From Enterococcus pallens ATCC BAA-351 (GTDB lineage Bacteria > Bacillota > Bacilli > Lactobacillales > Enterococcaceae): DNA of 64,000 bases. The notes beneath the pieces were generated by a model. That model was not told the DNA's origin, searched no databases, and saw only the letters and a program-made list of their open reading frames with translations. Shown here in pieces: positions 8,901 to 16,842 of the stretch (the first letter of the stretch is position 1; each line of letters starts with the position of its first letter). The position numbers were made by a program, and so were the translations under genes. The stretch covers positions 248,001 to 312,000 of the forward strand of contig NZ_ASWD01000002.1 of NCBI RefSeq assembly GCF_000407485.1. The letters run 5' to 3'.

Positions 8901-11900
8901 TCTAAAACGAGCATTGCCGAGATAGTCAATTAATGGATTGCTGGCGGTGTTCAGTTGAACCACAGCTGGTGAACCGTCCGTACCAGCTTGATCAATTGCA
9001 AAATTGAACAAATGATTGTTAACAAAGTACCCATCTGGTGCAGCCGTTTCCTTCACCCGATATTTCCCAGGAATTAAATCGGTTAATTCTAATTTTCCTT
9101 GGGCATTAGTAGTATAAATGGTTCCTGGTCGATAATCCGTAAAATCTTCAGAATTAAACGGTGCCCACTGAACAGAGAAGTTAGCTCCCTGCACTGGTAC
9201 GCCAGCCTCATTATGCTTGTAAAGCTCCGCACTGCCTCGATAATTTTTAAGTGTTAAGGTATCTGTTGCAGTCCCATCGACTCGCACCTGCCGTCTGCCA
9301 TCCGCATCTGGTGACACCGTAAAGGCCAAACGTGTTCGGTTAAAGAGATACCCTAAATTACCCGCCTCGTCTGTCGGAGGAATGATTTCAAACAATCGAT
9401 AGTTGCCATCCGTCAAATTAGACAGCACCTTGCCTGAAGAATTCGCTGCAAAAGGCGAGTCATAAATTTCGTAATTTCCGTCAGCATTTTGCTTTTCTAA
9501 ACTAAATAACCCGCCGGAAATAGCTTGATTCGCTGCATTTACTTTGTTAAAGGTAACTGACACCGGCTGGTTCTCAATGGTTTCTACCGCGTTCGCTGCA
9601 GAAGAATCCTGATTTACCACTAGCTCAATACCATTTACCAGCTCATCACTAATGGTATATCCGTTTGGAGCTTCTACTTCCTTCAAAATATAGCGGAAGC
9701 CATTGGTTGGATTGGTATTGGTATAAACCAGATTTCCAAATGTGGCACTGCCTGTTAGGTCTGTTGTCAGCTCATACAAGGGCTGATCTGGAATATTCGG
9801 ATTAGCAAACACCCGGGTTAAAGTAAGCTTCGCTCCTGCTAAAACAGCTCCATGTCCATTTGTTTTACGAATCGTTACACTGCCCTTTTGCCCAATCGCT
9901 GTTCCGCTAGTATTAGAAATCTGAACTTGCGTGGCGGTCTCAGTGCCCGGACGTGGTATCACGCCTTCTTTAGTCGAAACATTCACTGAATTGCTCACCT
10001 GTTCAGAGGCAGTAGTGAAATTAGGTTTAGTACTATAGGTCAAACGATAAGGCTTCTCGATGAATCCTTTTTGGGTCTGACCATCCTCCAAGTAATTTTC
10101 GGAGAAGACAACCACCATCTGCTGCTGACCTGTCGTGTTATCGGTTGTGATGTTAACCGTGTAATCTGTCCCTTTGACTAAAGTCTGATTCGTTTCACTA
10201 ACCGTTCCATCACTAGCCACTTCTCCCAAATGAATTTCGACTGAATCCGGATCAATGATTTGATTATTGGAGGGCGTATCAGTGATAGTCGGCTGTACCA
10301 GCAAGGATTGGTTTCGATTAATCCATAATCCCCAATTGATCTCATTGGTATTGGCGTCGTAGTTGACCGATTTATTCACCGTTTCCTGATTGTAGCGCAG
10401 GGAAATAGAGGCTGGTAAATTCTCAACAACTCCCTCAATGGATATATGGGCAATATTGTCATACGTACTTTGATCTTGTAGAATTTGACCTTTCAAGCTG
10501 GTTTTAAACTGGATCTGATACACACGAGGTGCACCTGCTGTATTCCAGCCAGGAATCGTTTGCTGAGCATCCCCTACAGAAATATTCAGTTCATTGGCAG
10601 CACCTGCAGGATCGGTAATAGTCCCATTGGAAAAATATTTTTCCGGTTCGGTGTAGTCGATATAACCTTGATCCTTTTGTTCTCCTTGATATTCAGAAGC
10701 TTGAGCAGCTATAAATTGTCCGTTAGCGTCATCAATTGTTCCTCGGGTAATCTTCAATGAGTCCTTAATATAGACTTGGTTTCCGGTAATCGGATCATTA
10801 AAGGTAAAGTTTTCTACCTGAGCATTGTTGTAGTTGGCCACAATCGTCCAGGTAATTTCTTTAGTCACTGGATTATAGCTGCCGGATTTTTCTCCTTTGT
10901 TGGCTTCCTGCGTACTAGTTTCAAAGCCATTATTCGATTTAGAATGGTGACTGGTATTGTTCTCGTCTGTCCAATCCAGTTCAATTCCGTTATTGTAGGC
11001 TAATCGTTGCGGATAAGGTGGATTCGTACTAGAAAACTGATTGTATTTTGTTTGGTACTCCATCCTAAACGTATGATCGGTTTCCTGATAATTATTCAAA
11101 AAACGAATCGTAAACTCACTATAAGGATCACCTTGCGCTTCGTTACCTGCGCCATTACTGGTAACGATATTGATTTCAAAATCTGGATTGCTGACGTTGC
11201 CTTGAGGTGTGCCATCAATCAACGTACGACCAGTCAATGTCTGATTGTTTGTCGTATCAACGATCCGAACGCCGGTTACATCCTGTCCCCCTTGCGGATA
11301 GTAAGGATACGAAAGATAGCCTTTTTCTGATTGATCCTGCTTGTCGGTAAACACCGCATTGTTTAGCTGATAGCCGTTGCGGTTAATATCTACTGACCAC
11401 TTGGCAACTTTAGATCCAACCTCGACAGTTGGTCGATTCTTAATGACAGCCTGCTGCGCTGGCGGTGTGATATTTGGCGTAGTCGTAATCCCGCCGGTTT
11501 CTGCCCGATTGGTAATGACGGGATCATTTTCTCCCGAAACAATCGAATTCACTTTCGAGGTGTACTCAATATTAATCGCCTGATTTTGCTGAACAGTATC
11601 ATTAAAAGTAACAGTCATCGTACTTGTTGGTGAACCTGGTGTAATAGTGACTGTATAGGCATCCGCAGGTACTGGCAGTCCTCGAGAGATTGCACCATTA
11701 TCTGCAATAGCGACATAATAAGGCTGTACATCCTCCGCTTTTATATCCATGTTGCTTGAAAAAGTATCAGTTACAGTCGTTCCAGCGGCAATTTCCTTTT
11801 GCCCGTAATTATAACGAATCGTCCAGGTATACTCTTGGTTGGAGGCTGAATAATTGTCTTGAACCTTTTCAATTCGTTTGCCGTAATTAGCCGTTACCGT

Positions 11901-13529
11901 TGCACTGGCTGGCAAGTTGTTAAAGGTTGCGTTGTTGGTAAAGGTTGGATTTCCACCTTCTGACGGCTTAGCCTCATCATTAATCCGCGTAGTATAAACC
12001 ACTCGGTAGGCTTGATTAATCGTACCGGAAAACGTGATATTGCCATTATTATCTATTTGGTACTGATCAGGTTCCAGTGCTGTGTTGCTGACTGAAGTGA
12101 CTTCTCCATTAAAATTCACCTCCAGCGGAAATACTTGTGCTGACTCATAGGTAGTATTTGCCGGAAATGCTTCCGCTAAGGTTGGTGAAGCTAACGAAGA
12201 CAAATCCTTATTTACATCGACTGACCAAATAATTTTTTCTGGATTGACCTGTTTGTCGAAGGTACCGGCCTTTGAAACAGACGTGCTGGTGGTTGGCTGA
12301 ATCATCAGCGTCAATGGTGGCAGATTGTATTCACTAGGATAAATAATTTGATTGTTTCCTGGACGAGTAATCACCTGCTGATCAAAACGGGTAGAAAAAT
12401 CAATCGCCCCGGTTTGAAAGGGTTCAAAGGTGCCCGTGGTTCCGCCGCTTGTATCGGTTAAAACAATGCGAATGGTTTTACTGGCAGGGTTAATCGTATA
12501 TTTTCCCCAAATAATGCTTGGATCGTTGGGGTCAACCAAATTTTGATCGGCAATTAAAGAAGAAACATTCAAGCCCTGTGGCAAAGGTACTTCGTAATAA
12601 TCACCAATTTGCAGCTGCGTACGAACAGTTTCTGGAATAGCAAAGTCAATGTGCAGACTACTGGGATCTGAAATGGTTGCTGGATTAGGAATGGTTGTTT
12701 CCACATTAGTAATAAAACGATCACCAGGAGAATATTGATCAATTAAATCTTTAATATTTTCGGCTTCACGCTGCGGTGCAGCAGCTCTTTGGACAGCCTC
12801 TTTATTTGATGAATCAGCTGATTCTTGGGTTTCGGTTGTTTTGCTGGAGCTGGTTGTTGTTTCGGTAGTACTGGCTTCAGACGATTGGGTTGTTGATTCC
12901 TCAGCAGTCGACTCAGACGATTGAGCTGTCGACGCGGCTTCGCTGCTGGTTTCGGTTGTTTCAACGCTACTTGATTCGTTGGCAGGCTGCGGAATTTCAG
13001 TGGTCAGCTGCTGTTGCGGACTAGCCGCGACTGTGATTTCCTTTTTGTCTGGTGAATCAACAGTTAATTTGATACGTACCACTGGACTACTATGCACATT
13101 CGGCTGTGTGACAAGGCGAAGTTGATTTTTAGTGATGGTCGTTGGTTTCAGCGGTTGAAGCGGGGACTCGGTTAATCCATCGCTGGAGGAGGTTGCTGCT
13201 TCAGGCTGGATTTGCGAAATACTTGACGGTTGATCGGCTGTTTCAGCCACAACAGTATTGTCTGTCGGCGTAACAGTTGCCTCTTGTACCGTGACTCCTT
13301 CATCGAAAGTGAGAATTGTCTCATTTATCGAAGACTGATCATTCCCCACGTCTAAATTGAGCTCCCCACTAATTTGTCCCTCGGCAGCTTCGGTTAGTTT
13401 AAACGTTTTTAATTGAATAATTTCATTGGTTGAAAGGGTTTCAGCAATTACCGTTAAAGGCGCAAGGTTGGAGAGTATTACGATAATTGTCATAAAAAAA
13501 TAAATGATTTTGAAGCTGGTCTTTTTCAT
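5970..13529 (-). CDS. giant Cna-B/SpaA-repeat surface adhesin, sortase substrate
   Basis: A 2519-residue secreted wall protein. Order: signal peptide (1-~30, ending near VIAET); Ser/Thr/Glu-rich spacer (~170-250); a tandem of collagen-binding-like adhesin domains (~260-1210) with recurring units such as KVAKWSVDINRNG, KEITWTIVANYN and NEINWGLWINRN; then twelve Cna-B/SpaA domains (~1213-2460); and a cell-wall anchor. Each Cna-B unit starts with a Lys-containing strand (for example GSAELVKY), carries an E-x-x-A-P-x-G-Y block and ends with an Asn in N-Y/F-x-G. This pattern matches the Lys/Glu/Asn set that forms internal isopeptide bonds. The C terminus is RYPQTND, a 20-residue hydrophobic segment and KRRNRP: the sorting motif is YPQTN, not LPxTG. 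Start ATG follows TAAGGAGG. Monocistronic, and no sortase is adjacent. Ligand unknown. Confidence 0.92.
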   Translation of the reverse strand: MKKTSFKIIYFFMTIIVILSNLAPLTVIAETLSTNEIIQLKTFKLTEAAEGQISGELNLDVGNDQSSINETILTFDEGVTVQEATVTPTDNTVVAETADQPSSISQIQPEAATSSSDGLTESPLQPLKPTTITKNQLRLVTQPNVHSSPVVRIKLTVDSPDKKEITVAASPQQQLTTEIPQPANESSSVETTETSSEAASTAQSSESTAEESTTQSSEASTTETTTSSSKTTETQESADSSNKEAVQRAAAPQREAENIKDLIDQYSPGDRFITNVETTIPNPATISDPSSLHIDFAIPETVRTQLQIGDYYEVPLPQGLNVSSLIADQNLVDPNDPSIIWGKYTINPASKTIRIVLTDTSGGTTGTFEPFQTGAIDFSTRFDQQVITRPGNNQIIYPSEYNLPPLTLMIQPTTSTSVSKAGTFDKQVNPEKIIWSVDVNKDLSSLASPTLAEAFPANTTYESAQVFPLEVNFNGEVTSVSNTALEPDQYQIDNNGNITFSGTINQAYRVVYTTRINDEAKPSEGGNPTFTNNATFNNLPASATVTANYGKRIEKVQDNYSASNQEYTWTIRYNYGQKEIAAGTTVTDTFSSNMDIKAEDVQPYYVAIADNGAISRGLPVPADAYTVTITPGSPTSTMTVTFNDTVQQNQAINIEYTSKVNSIVSGENDPVITNRAETGGITTTPNITPPAQQAVIKNRPTVEVGSKVAKWSVDINRNGYQLNNAVFTDKQDQSEKGYLSYPYYPQGGQDVTGVRIVDTTNNQTLTGRTLIDGTPQGNVSNPDFEINIVTSNGAGNEAQGDPYSEFTIRFLNNYQETDHTFRMEYQTKYNQFSSTNPPYPQRLAYNNGIELDWTDENNTSHHSKSNNGFETSTQEANKGEKSGSYNPVTKEITWTIVANYNNAQVENFTFNDPITGNQVYIKDSLKITRGTIDDANGQFIAAQASEYQGEQKDQGYIDYTEPEKYFSNGTITDPAGAANELNISVGDAQQTIPGWNTAGAPRVYQIQFKTSLKGQILQDQSTYDNIAHISIEGVVENLPASISLRYNQETVNKSVNYDANTNEINWGLWINRNQSLLVQPTITDTPSNNQIIDPDSVEIHLGEVASDGTVSETNQTLVKGTDYTVNITTDNTTGQQQMVVVFSENYLEDGQTQKGFIEKPYRLTYSTKPNFTTASEQVSNSVNVSTKEGVIPRPGTETATQVQISNTSGTAIGQKGSVTIRKTNGHGAVLAGAKLTLTRVFANPNIPDQPLYELTTDLTGSATFGNLVYTNTNPTNGFRYILKEVEAPNGYTISDELVNGIELVVNQDSSAANAVETIENQPVSVTFNKVNAANQAISGGLFSLEKQNADGNYEIYDSPFAANSSGKVLSNLTDGNYRLFEIIPPTDEAGNLGYLFNRTRLAFTVSPDADGRRQVRVDGTATDTLTLKNYRGSAELYKHNEAGVPVQGANFSVQWAPFNSEDFTDYRPGTIYTTNAQGKLELTDLIPGKYRVKETAAPDGYFVNNHLFNFAIDQAGTDGSPAVVQLNTASNPLIDYLGNARFRKVDGSVFAEPGEEKPLAGAVFQLYKADGTTKVGSPVTSGQDGYFSFENLQAGEEYRIREVTPPSGYIRNDTVIRFTMPTSASSTPTFITNAGEKLVYDETTAFKNYKEHVRFRKLAQDRISENATTPLAGAKYSLEVQNNGQWEAVPNPEQLGADPDGNFLSAEDGYVRAMELSPGSYRFIETEAPAGYIRNTQPIPFTVPTGGIGDPGILDIDIAADENINYKGAAQLMKVNEDNDPVAGAAFEIYTASNEKVAEATSNAAGEVYVEGLAPGNYYFKEVSTANKQYLVNETPVPFTIAAESAGKPAVVKENEQDSLSLTNYLGSAELVKYAADGTTVLSNAAFEVLNEAGEVVQPNATFETDATGTVRIDQLAPGNYQFVETKAPAGYIRNTTPVPFTISDAALGQPEVVKTNDQGDLKLLNYQGSARMIKQNEAGNPLAEAKFSLEQQTADGWSPVEAYQDEANWLESAEDGSVTAENLSPGTYRFVEEQAPAGYLLNTADLPAFEIAADNAGAPETVTTFIDDSGQAQTLGATNYQGTAQIQKYTEENGSEMVLPGAIFDVIDAEGKTVATGIESQSDGIATAENLAPGTYRFKEVQAAPGYVLNETPSEPFTIADNAQGKPAIVQVGKFMNFKGTIQLKKVNAEDKALADAHFELWKVDNGNETKITERDSDNEGLINITALEPGDYELRETKAPAGYIVNTDPIDFTIASKAAEQKVQDLGKFANYKQGIRLVKQNEDERPLKDAEFQLQSQQGNQVPDSGKLVSNSQGEVELKDLAPGDYQLVETKAPAGYIRDTKPLEFTIKAQQAGQPKVLDLGKWTNYQGQARLTKVNGSGEKLKGAVFQLLDEKQEILELALDTNGQGEINLNALAPGTYYFKELIAPNGYQKSDQLHKLVIPAKAEGKPKTVETTVTNEKVPSPKTPASPHGTNSTTGSRYPQTNDQNSPILWLVGILIVVSAGVGFWLKRRNRP
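6150..9893 (-). repeat. twelve tandem Cna-B/SpaA domain repeats
   Basis: Within the adhesin gene about 85-120 codons recur twelve times. Each unit opens with a strand of the form G-x-A-x-x-x-K, has an A-x-F-x-L/V core, and ends with E-x-x-A-P-x-G-Y-I-x-N-T followed by P-F-T-I. Units 5, 7, 10 and 11 are most alike (EAPAGYIRNT, KAPAGYIRNT, KAPAGYIVNT, KAPAGYIRDT), whereas the first four and the last are more divergent. The DNA itself has diverged enough that long exact repeats are not obvious. Confidence 0.85.
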
Positions 13530-13728
13530 TTGTATCCTCCTTAATTACAACAGTTGTTATCTACTCGTTTATCTTATCAAATTACCCTATTTTTATGAAA
13601 AGATATGATTGTAAATGACAAGCTTCTAATTCTGAAATAGTTAAGGAAAATTTTTAAAAATAAAACTTACATGAAATTTTCAAATGTGCTATGGTAAAAC
13701 CTGTACTTAAGAAAAGGAGTGGATTTAT

Positions 13729-14196
13729 TTGCCAACAAACAAAAAAGAAGGAATTATTTTTACTACACTGATGTGCTTTTTAATGGTTTTGGGGATGAGC
13801 TCGTATAACCTGCTGCTTCACCAAAGCTTTACTCTTAGTGCTTTGCTGATTGGTTTAGTTCCGGGATTTGTGGTTGCGTTTATTTTGGATGTTTTTGTTG
13901 TGGGTGTTTATGCTAAGAAACTGGCGTTCAAGCTGCCAATTAACCGAGAAAAGAAATGGCAGGCGATTATTGCGATTTCTTCACTAATGGTTTTAGGGAT
14001 GGTTACCTTCATGTCTTTATTCGGCATGATGATGGAAATTGGTTTTACCAGTCATTTGTTTTCTGACTACTTAATGGCTTGGAGAATGAACTTCATTGCG
14101 GCACTACCGCTGCAATTACTGTTCGTCGGACCTTTCTCACGGATGGTTCTACAAAAGATTCAAGCCAACAATGAGGAGTCACCAGCAGTCAGCTAA
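13729..14196 (+). CDS. DUF2798-type membrane protein
   Basis: 155 residues with four hydrophobic segments (about 10-28, 37-62, 82-105, 122-145), arranged as two repeats of a two-helix unit as in DUF2798 proteins. Function of the family is unknown. Translation starts at TTG 13729, preceded by AAAAGGAGTGG. It is transcribed away from the adhesin gene, with about 200 bp of AT-rich promoter DNA between them, and ends in a strong terminator shared with hemD. Confidence 0.7.
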   Translation: MPTNKKEGIIFTTLMCFLMVLGMSSYNLLLHQSFTLSALLIGLVPGFVVAFILDVFVVGVYAKKLAFKLPINREKKWQAIIAISSLMVLGMVTFMSLFGMMMEIGFTSHLFSDYLMAWRMNFIAALPLQLLFVGPFSRMVLQKIQANNEESPAVS

Positions 14197-14248
14197 AACG
14201 AAAACGGACAAATCACAGCCTTTAGGCTAGATTTGTCCGTTTTCGTTT
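14195..14248. terminator. strong bidirectional terminator, DUF2798 gene / hemD
   Basis: AAACGAAAACGGACAAATC pairs perfectly over 19 bp with its reverse complement on the other side of a 14-base loop. It ends both the plus-strand DUF2798 gene and the minus-strand nitrite/siroheme operon, and covers the last codons of hemD. Confidence 0.9.
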
Positions 14249-14904
14249 ACTGCGGTATATTTTTCTATCAAGGTGGCTTTACAGCCCGTTTTTTCAATTG
14301 CCTGTTTGGTGGTTTCACCAATCGCGATCAATTCCAGCGGTAAATAATAGTGCTGATAAACAGAATAGAAACGTCGCCATGCAGATGGGCTGGTGAAATA
14401 CACGCTTTGAACAGCTGCTTTTCTAAGCAGGTCATCCAGCTTGATCTGATTATCTGGCAAAAACAGATTTTGATAGGCGACAAAGCTGTGCACCTGATAC
14501 GTATCTTCAAGCATTTGCTCCAGCAGATTGTCTGCCAGCTGACTTTTGGGATAAAAGATAGTGGTTGGCTGCGGATACAGCATTCGCCATTCCTTTACCA
14601 TCTCCCGTTTGGTTTCCTTAGAGCTGATAAAAGCCGGTTCGACCCCCATTCTTCGAACGGCCTCCGCCGTTTTCTGGCCGATAACTGCTACATTGATCCC
14701 CGGCAGTACCTGGGCTAAAACTGTTGGGACTGCTGCCTGGCTGGTAAAAAACAGCCAGCTGCTCAAACGAAGCTGCTGCAATTCTTCCCCTGCTAACGGC
14801 AGAGTCTGAATCGATGTTAGCGGCAGCACCCTTGTTTGATAGCCGATTGCCTCAAAAAAAGCCTGATCTGCTGCATTCAGTCCATCCCCACGGGTCAGCA
14901 GTAT
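14227..14904 (-). CDS. hemD: uroporphyrinogen-III synthase, no canonical start codon
   Basis: Coding similarity to HemD starts at ILLTRGDGLNAADQAFFEAI, read from ATA at 14904, and runs to 14227 (about 225 residues; family 220-260). HemD closes and inverts ring D of hydroxymethylbilane to give uroporphyrinogen III. YFTSPSAWRRF and AIGETTKQAI are recognisable family blocks. The first ATG/GTG/TTG in frame is GTG at 14829, which would remove the first conserved strand. Upstream of 14904 the frame has no ATG, GTG or TTG before running deep into hemC. A strong AAGGAGG (14921-14927) and an ATG at 14918 lie in the hemC frame, and a one-base insertion between them and 14904 would restore a normal HemD start. 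So this is an expressed gene with an odd start, a frameshift mutant, or a sequence error. Confidence 0.75.
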   Translation of the reverse strand: MLLTRGDGLNAADQAFFEAIGYQTRVLPLTSIQTLPLAGEELQQLRLSSWLFFTSQAAVPTVLAQVLPGINVAVIGQKTAEAVRRMGVEPAFISSKETKREMVKEWRMLYPQPTTIFYPKSQLADNLLEQMLEDTYQVHSFVAYQNLFLPDNQIKLDDLLRKAAVQSVYFTSPSAWRRFYSVYQHYYLPLELIAIGETTKQAIEKTGCKATLIEKYTAVNENGQI

Positions 14905-15791
14905 TGTTTGCTGGGCATTACCTCCTTGATTGCCTGTTTGGCTAACGATAGCGGATCGCCTCCTGTCAATCGAATCCTAACACCTTCAGCTTCTAAATCC
15001 TCTGCCAAAAAACCATAAAATTCCCAGTCCCGCGATAATCGATTCGCAAAAGCACCAATCGGAATTTCGCAATTCCCATCCATCTGGCGCAAAAAGTAGC
15101 GTTCGGCCTCTGCAGCTAAATGCGTGTCTGGGTCACTGACCTGAGCCAACAGCTGCTGCAGCTCAACATCCTCCTTGCGACATTCAACGCCTAAAATTCC
15201 TTGTCCCACTGCCGGCACACATTCAGCTGGAGAAAGAATCCGATAGGCCGGCAGCTGATCAAAATAATTCATACGCTCCAAACCAGCACAGGCCAAAACA
15301 GTCCCATCCATGTTCTCAGTGACCATTTTTTTCAGTCTGGTTTCAATTTTTCCGCGAATAGGTACTATTTTCGCATGGGGATAAAGCCTGCTGATTTGCT
15401 TATTCCGGCGAATACTGCTGGTTCCAATAATAATTTCTTCCTTAGCTGCTAAATTCATTGGCTCCTTGAGAATCAAGCAATCATAGGGCATAGCTCGTTT
15501 AGGAGTAGCTGCTAACACTAGATCCTCAGGCAGGCGTGCTGGTAAATCCTTCAAGCTGTGTACGGCAAAATCAATCGTCTTTTGCTGCAAATGGTATTCA
15601 ACTTCCTTTACAAAGACGCCCTTTCCCCCAATTTGGGTTAAGGGGGCGTGAGGCATACGATCGCCTTTAGTAGAAAGTCCGACAATCTCGATGTCTAACG
15701 GATAAATTTTTTTCAATTGATCCACTACTAGCTGGGTTTGACGCATAGCTAACGGACTTTTCCGCGTACCTACTCGTAAGGTCTTCATCAT
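14895..15791 (-). CDS. hemC: porphobilinogen deaminase (hydroxymethylbilane synthase)
   Basis: 298 residues, close to the family norm of about 310. It begins TLRVGTRKSPLAMRQTQLV and contains VHSLKDLPARLP and RRNKQISRLYP. The dipyrromethane-cofactor cysteine lies in GNCEIPIGAFA. HemC polymerises four porphobilinogens to hydroxymethylbilane, here feeding siroheme. The last seven codons (MPSKQYC) overlap the region where hemD should begin and may not be native. hemA, hemL and hemB, needed to make porphobilinogen, are not in the window. It follows the nitrite channel gene by 16 bp. Confidence 0.93.
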   Translation of the reverse strand: MMKTLRVGTRKSPLAMRQTQLVVDQLKKIYPLDIEIVGLSTKGDRMPHAPLTQIGGKGVFVKEVEYHLQQKTIDFAVHSLKDLPARLPEDLVLAATPKRAMPYDCLILKEPMNLAAKEEIIIGTSSIRRNKQISRLYPHAKIVPIRGKIETRLKKMVTENMDGTVLACAGLERMNYFDQLPAYRILSPAECVPAVGQGILGVECRKEDVELQQLLAQVSDPDTHLAAEAERYFLRQMDGNCEIPIGAFANRLSRDWEFYGFLAEDLEAEGVRIRLTGGDPLSLAKQAIKEVMPSKQYC

Positions 15792-15807
15792 TTTCCCTCT
15801 ATCTAAC

Positions 15808-16629
15808 TTATTCTTCTATGATTATAGACGAGCTGTCTTGCTTTTCCAACTCTTTGCCAGCAGGCTTCATGCCTACCTTGAAGGCTAAAAAGTACATCCC
15901 TGCTAAAATGACTCCGCCGCCGACTAGATTGCCGCTCCAAACAAAGACCATGTTTTGCACAAATTCGCCAATAGTTGCTCCACCAGCTAAAATCCCTGCG
16001 GCAATTAAAAACATATTCGCTACCACGTGCTGATACCCTGCAATGACAAAACCCGCTACCGGCAGCAGCGTACCAAACATTTTCCCGACAAAATCACGGG
16101 AAGCCATATTCATGTAAACACCTGTACAAACCAAAATATTGCAGGCAATTCCCGATAAGAAGGCCTGCAGCGGCCCATCGGCTGTTCGTCCCTGGGCAAC
16201 GGCAATCGTACGTTCCACAAATGCCCCCTGCAGCGTGTTGGAGAAATAACCGAAGAAAATCGCGACGGCTACTGCACCTACTAAATTAAACAGCGTAACT
16301 AGAAACATATTGCGTGCCCACTGCTTTAATGTAATTTCCTTGGCATACAAAGCCATACTGACTGCCAGCATATTTCCGGTAACCAGCTCGCCTCCAACCA
16401 GTAACAAACAAATAAGTCCAAAGGGAAAAATTAAGGCGCCCATTAAATTAACGAAGGTTCCCCACTCTTTTGGCATCGAACCCATCGTACGAATCATCGC
16501 TACGCCGGCTAATGCAATAAAAACACCCGCCATGATTCCTAATACTGCCGTGGTTAGAAGGCTGTAATTCGCCTTGGCTTTTCCGCGGGCAATCGCTTCA
16601 TCTACTAACTCTTTTGGTGATAATGACAT
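15808..16629 (-). CDS. nirC: formate/nitrite transporter (FocA/NirC family)
   Basis: About 273 residues with six transmembrane helices of the FNT channel family. Recognisable parts are the start SPKELVDEAIARGKAKA, the stretch GNMLAVSMALYAKEIT and the helix-5 block CNILVCTGVYM followed by VVANMF. FNT proteins are pentameric channels for formate, nitrite or hydrosulfide. The position between nirBD/cobA and hemCD points to nitrite uptake or export, hence the symbol, although FocA-type specificity cannot be excluded. The ATG at 16629 has TAGGAGTG at good spacing; the GTG three codons upstream is rejected. Confidence 0.88.
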   Translation of the reverse strand: MSLSPKELVDEAIARGKAKANYSLLTTAVLGIMAGVFIALAGVAMIRTMGSMPKEWGTFVNLMGALIFPFGLICLLLVGGELVTGNMLAVSMALYAKEITLKQWARNMFLVTLFNLVGAVAVAIFFGYFSNTLQGAFVERTIAVAQGRTADGPLQAFLSGIACNILVCTGVYMNMASRDFVGKMFGTLLPVAGFVIAGYQHVVANMFLIAAGILAGGATIGEFVQNMVFVWSGNLVGGGVILAGMYFLAFKVGMKPAGKELEKQDSSSIIIEE

Positions 16630-16680
16630 GTAAAACACTCCTACTAATTATTTTTTTGCCGTCTGTTTCCTCATGGATCG

Positions 16681-16842
16681 CTAATCCGGTTCAATTTCAT
16701 AAACAGCCTTCGCTTGTTCATCAATGAACAATACTTGGCAAAAGGATTGCTCTGACAAATAGCGTTCGCTGATTTCGTCAAAGCGGCGATCCCGCTTTTC
16801 CCCCACCTGATGCCACCAAATATCGGCACCTTGACTCGTGAA
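16681..16842 (-). pseudogene. severed C-terminal part of cobA, in frame after a stop
   Basis: Directly after the cobA stop TAA (16843-16845) the same frame stays open for 53 codons to a TAG at 16681. It reads as plausible protein (FTSQGADIWWHQVGEKRD to QAKAVYEIEPD), continuing smoothly from TIDELI. There is no ribosome site or good start codon of its own. It looks like the end of a longer ancestral SUMT protein cut off by a nonsense mutation. It is not a recognised domain. Confidence 0.6.

Noticed and set aside
10485-11583. Several plus-strand frames of 68-107 codons opposite the adhesin
   Set aside because: They are shadows of the adhesin's coding frame; hydrophobic composition follows from the complementary codons.
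5970-13529. Repeated segments in the giant gene as a possible CRISPR or tandem DNA repeat
   Set aside because: The repetition is at protein-domain level (85-120 codons) with diverged DNA; no short identical repeats with spacers occur.
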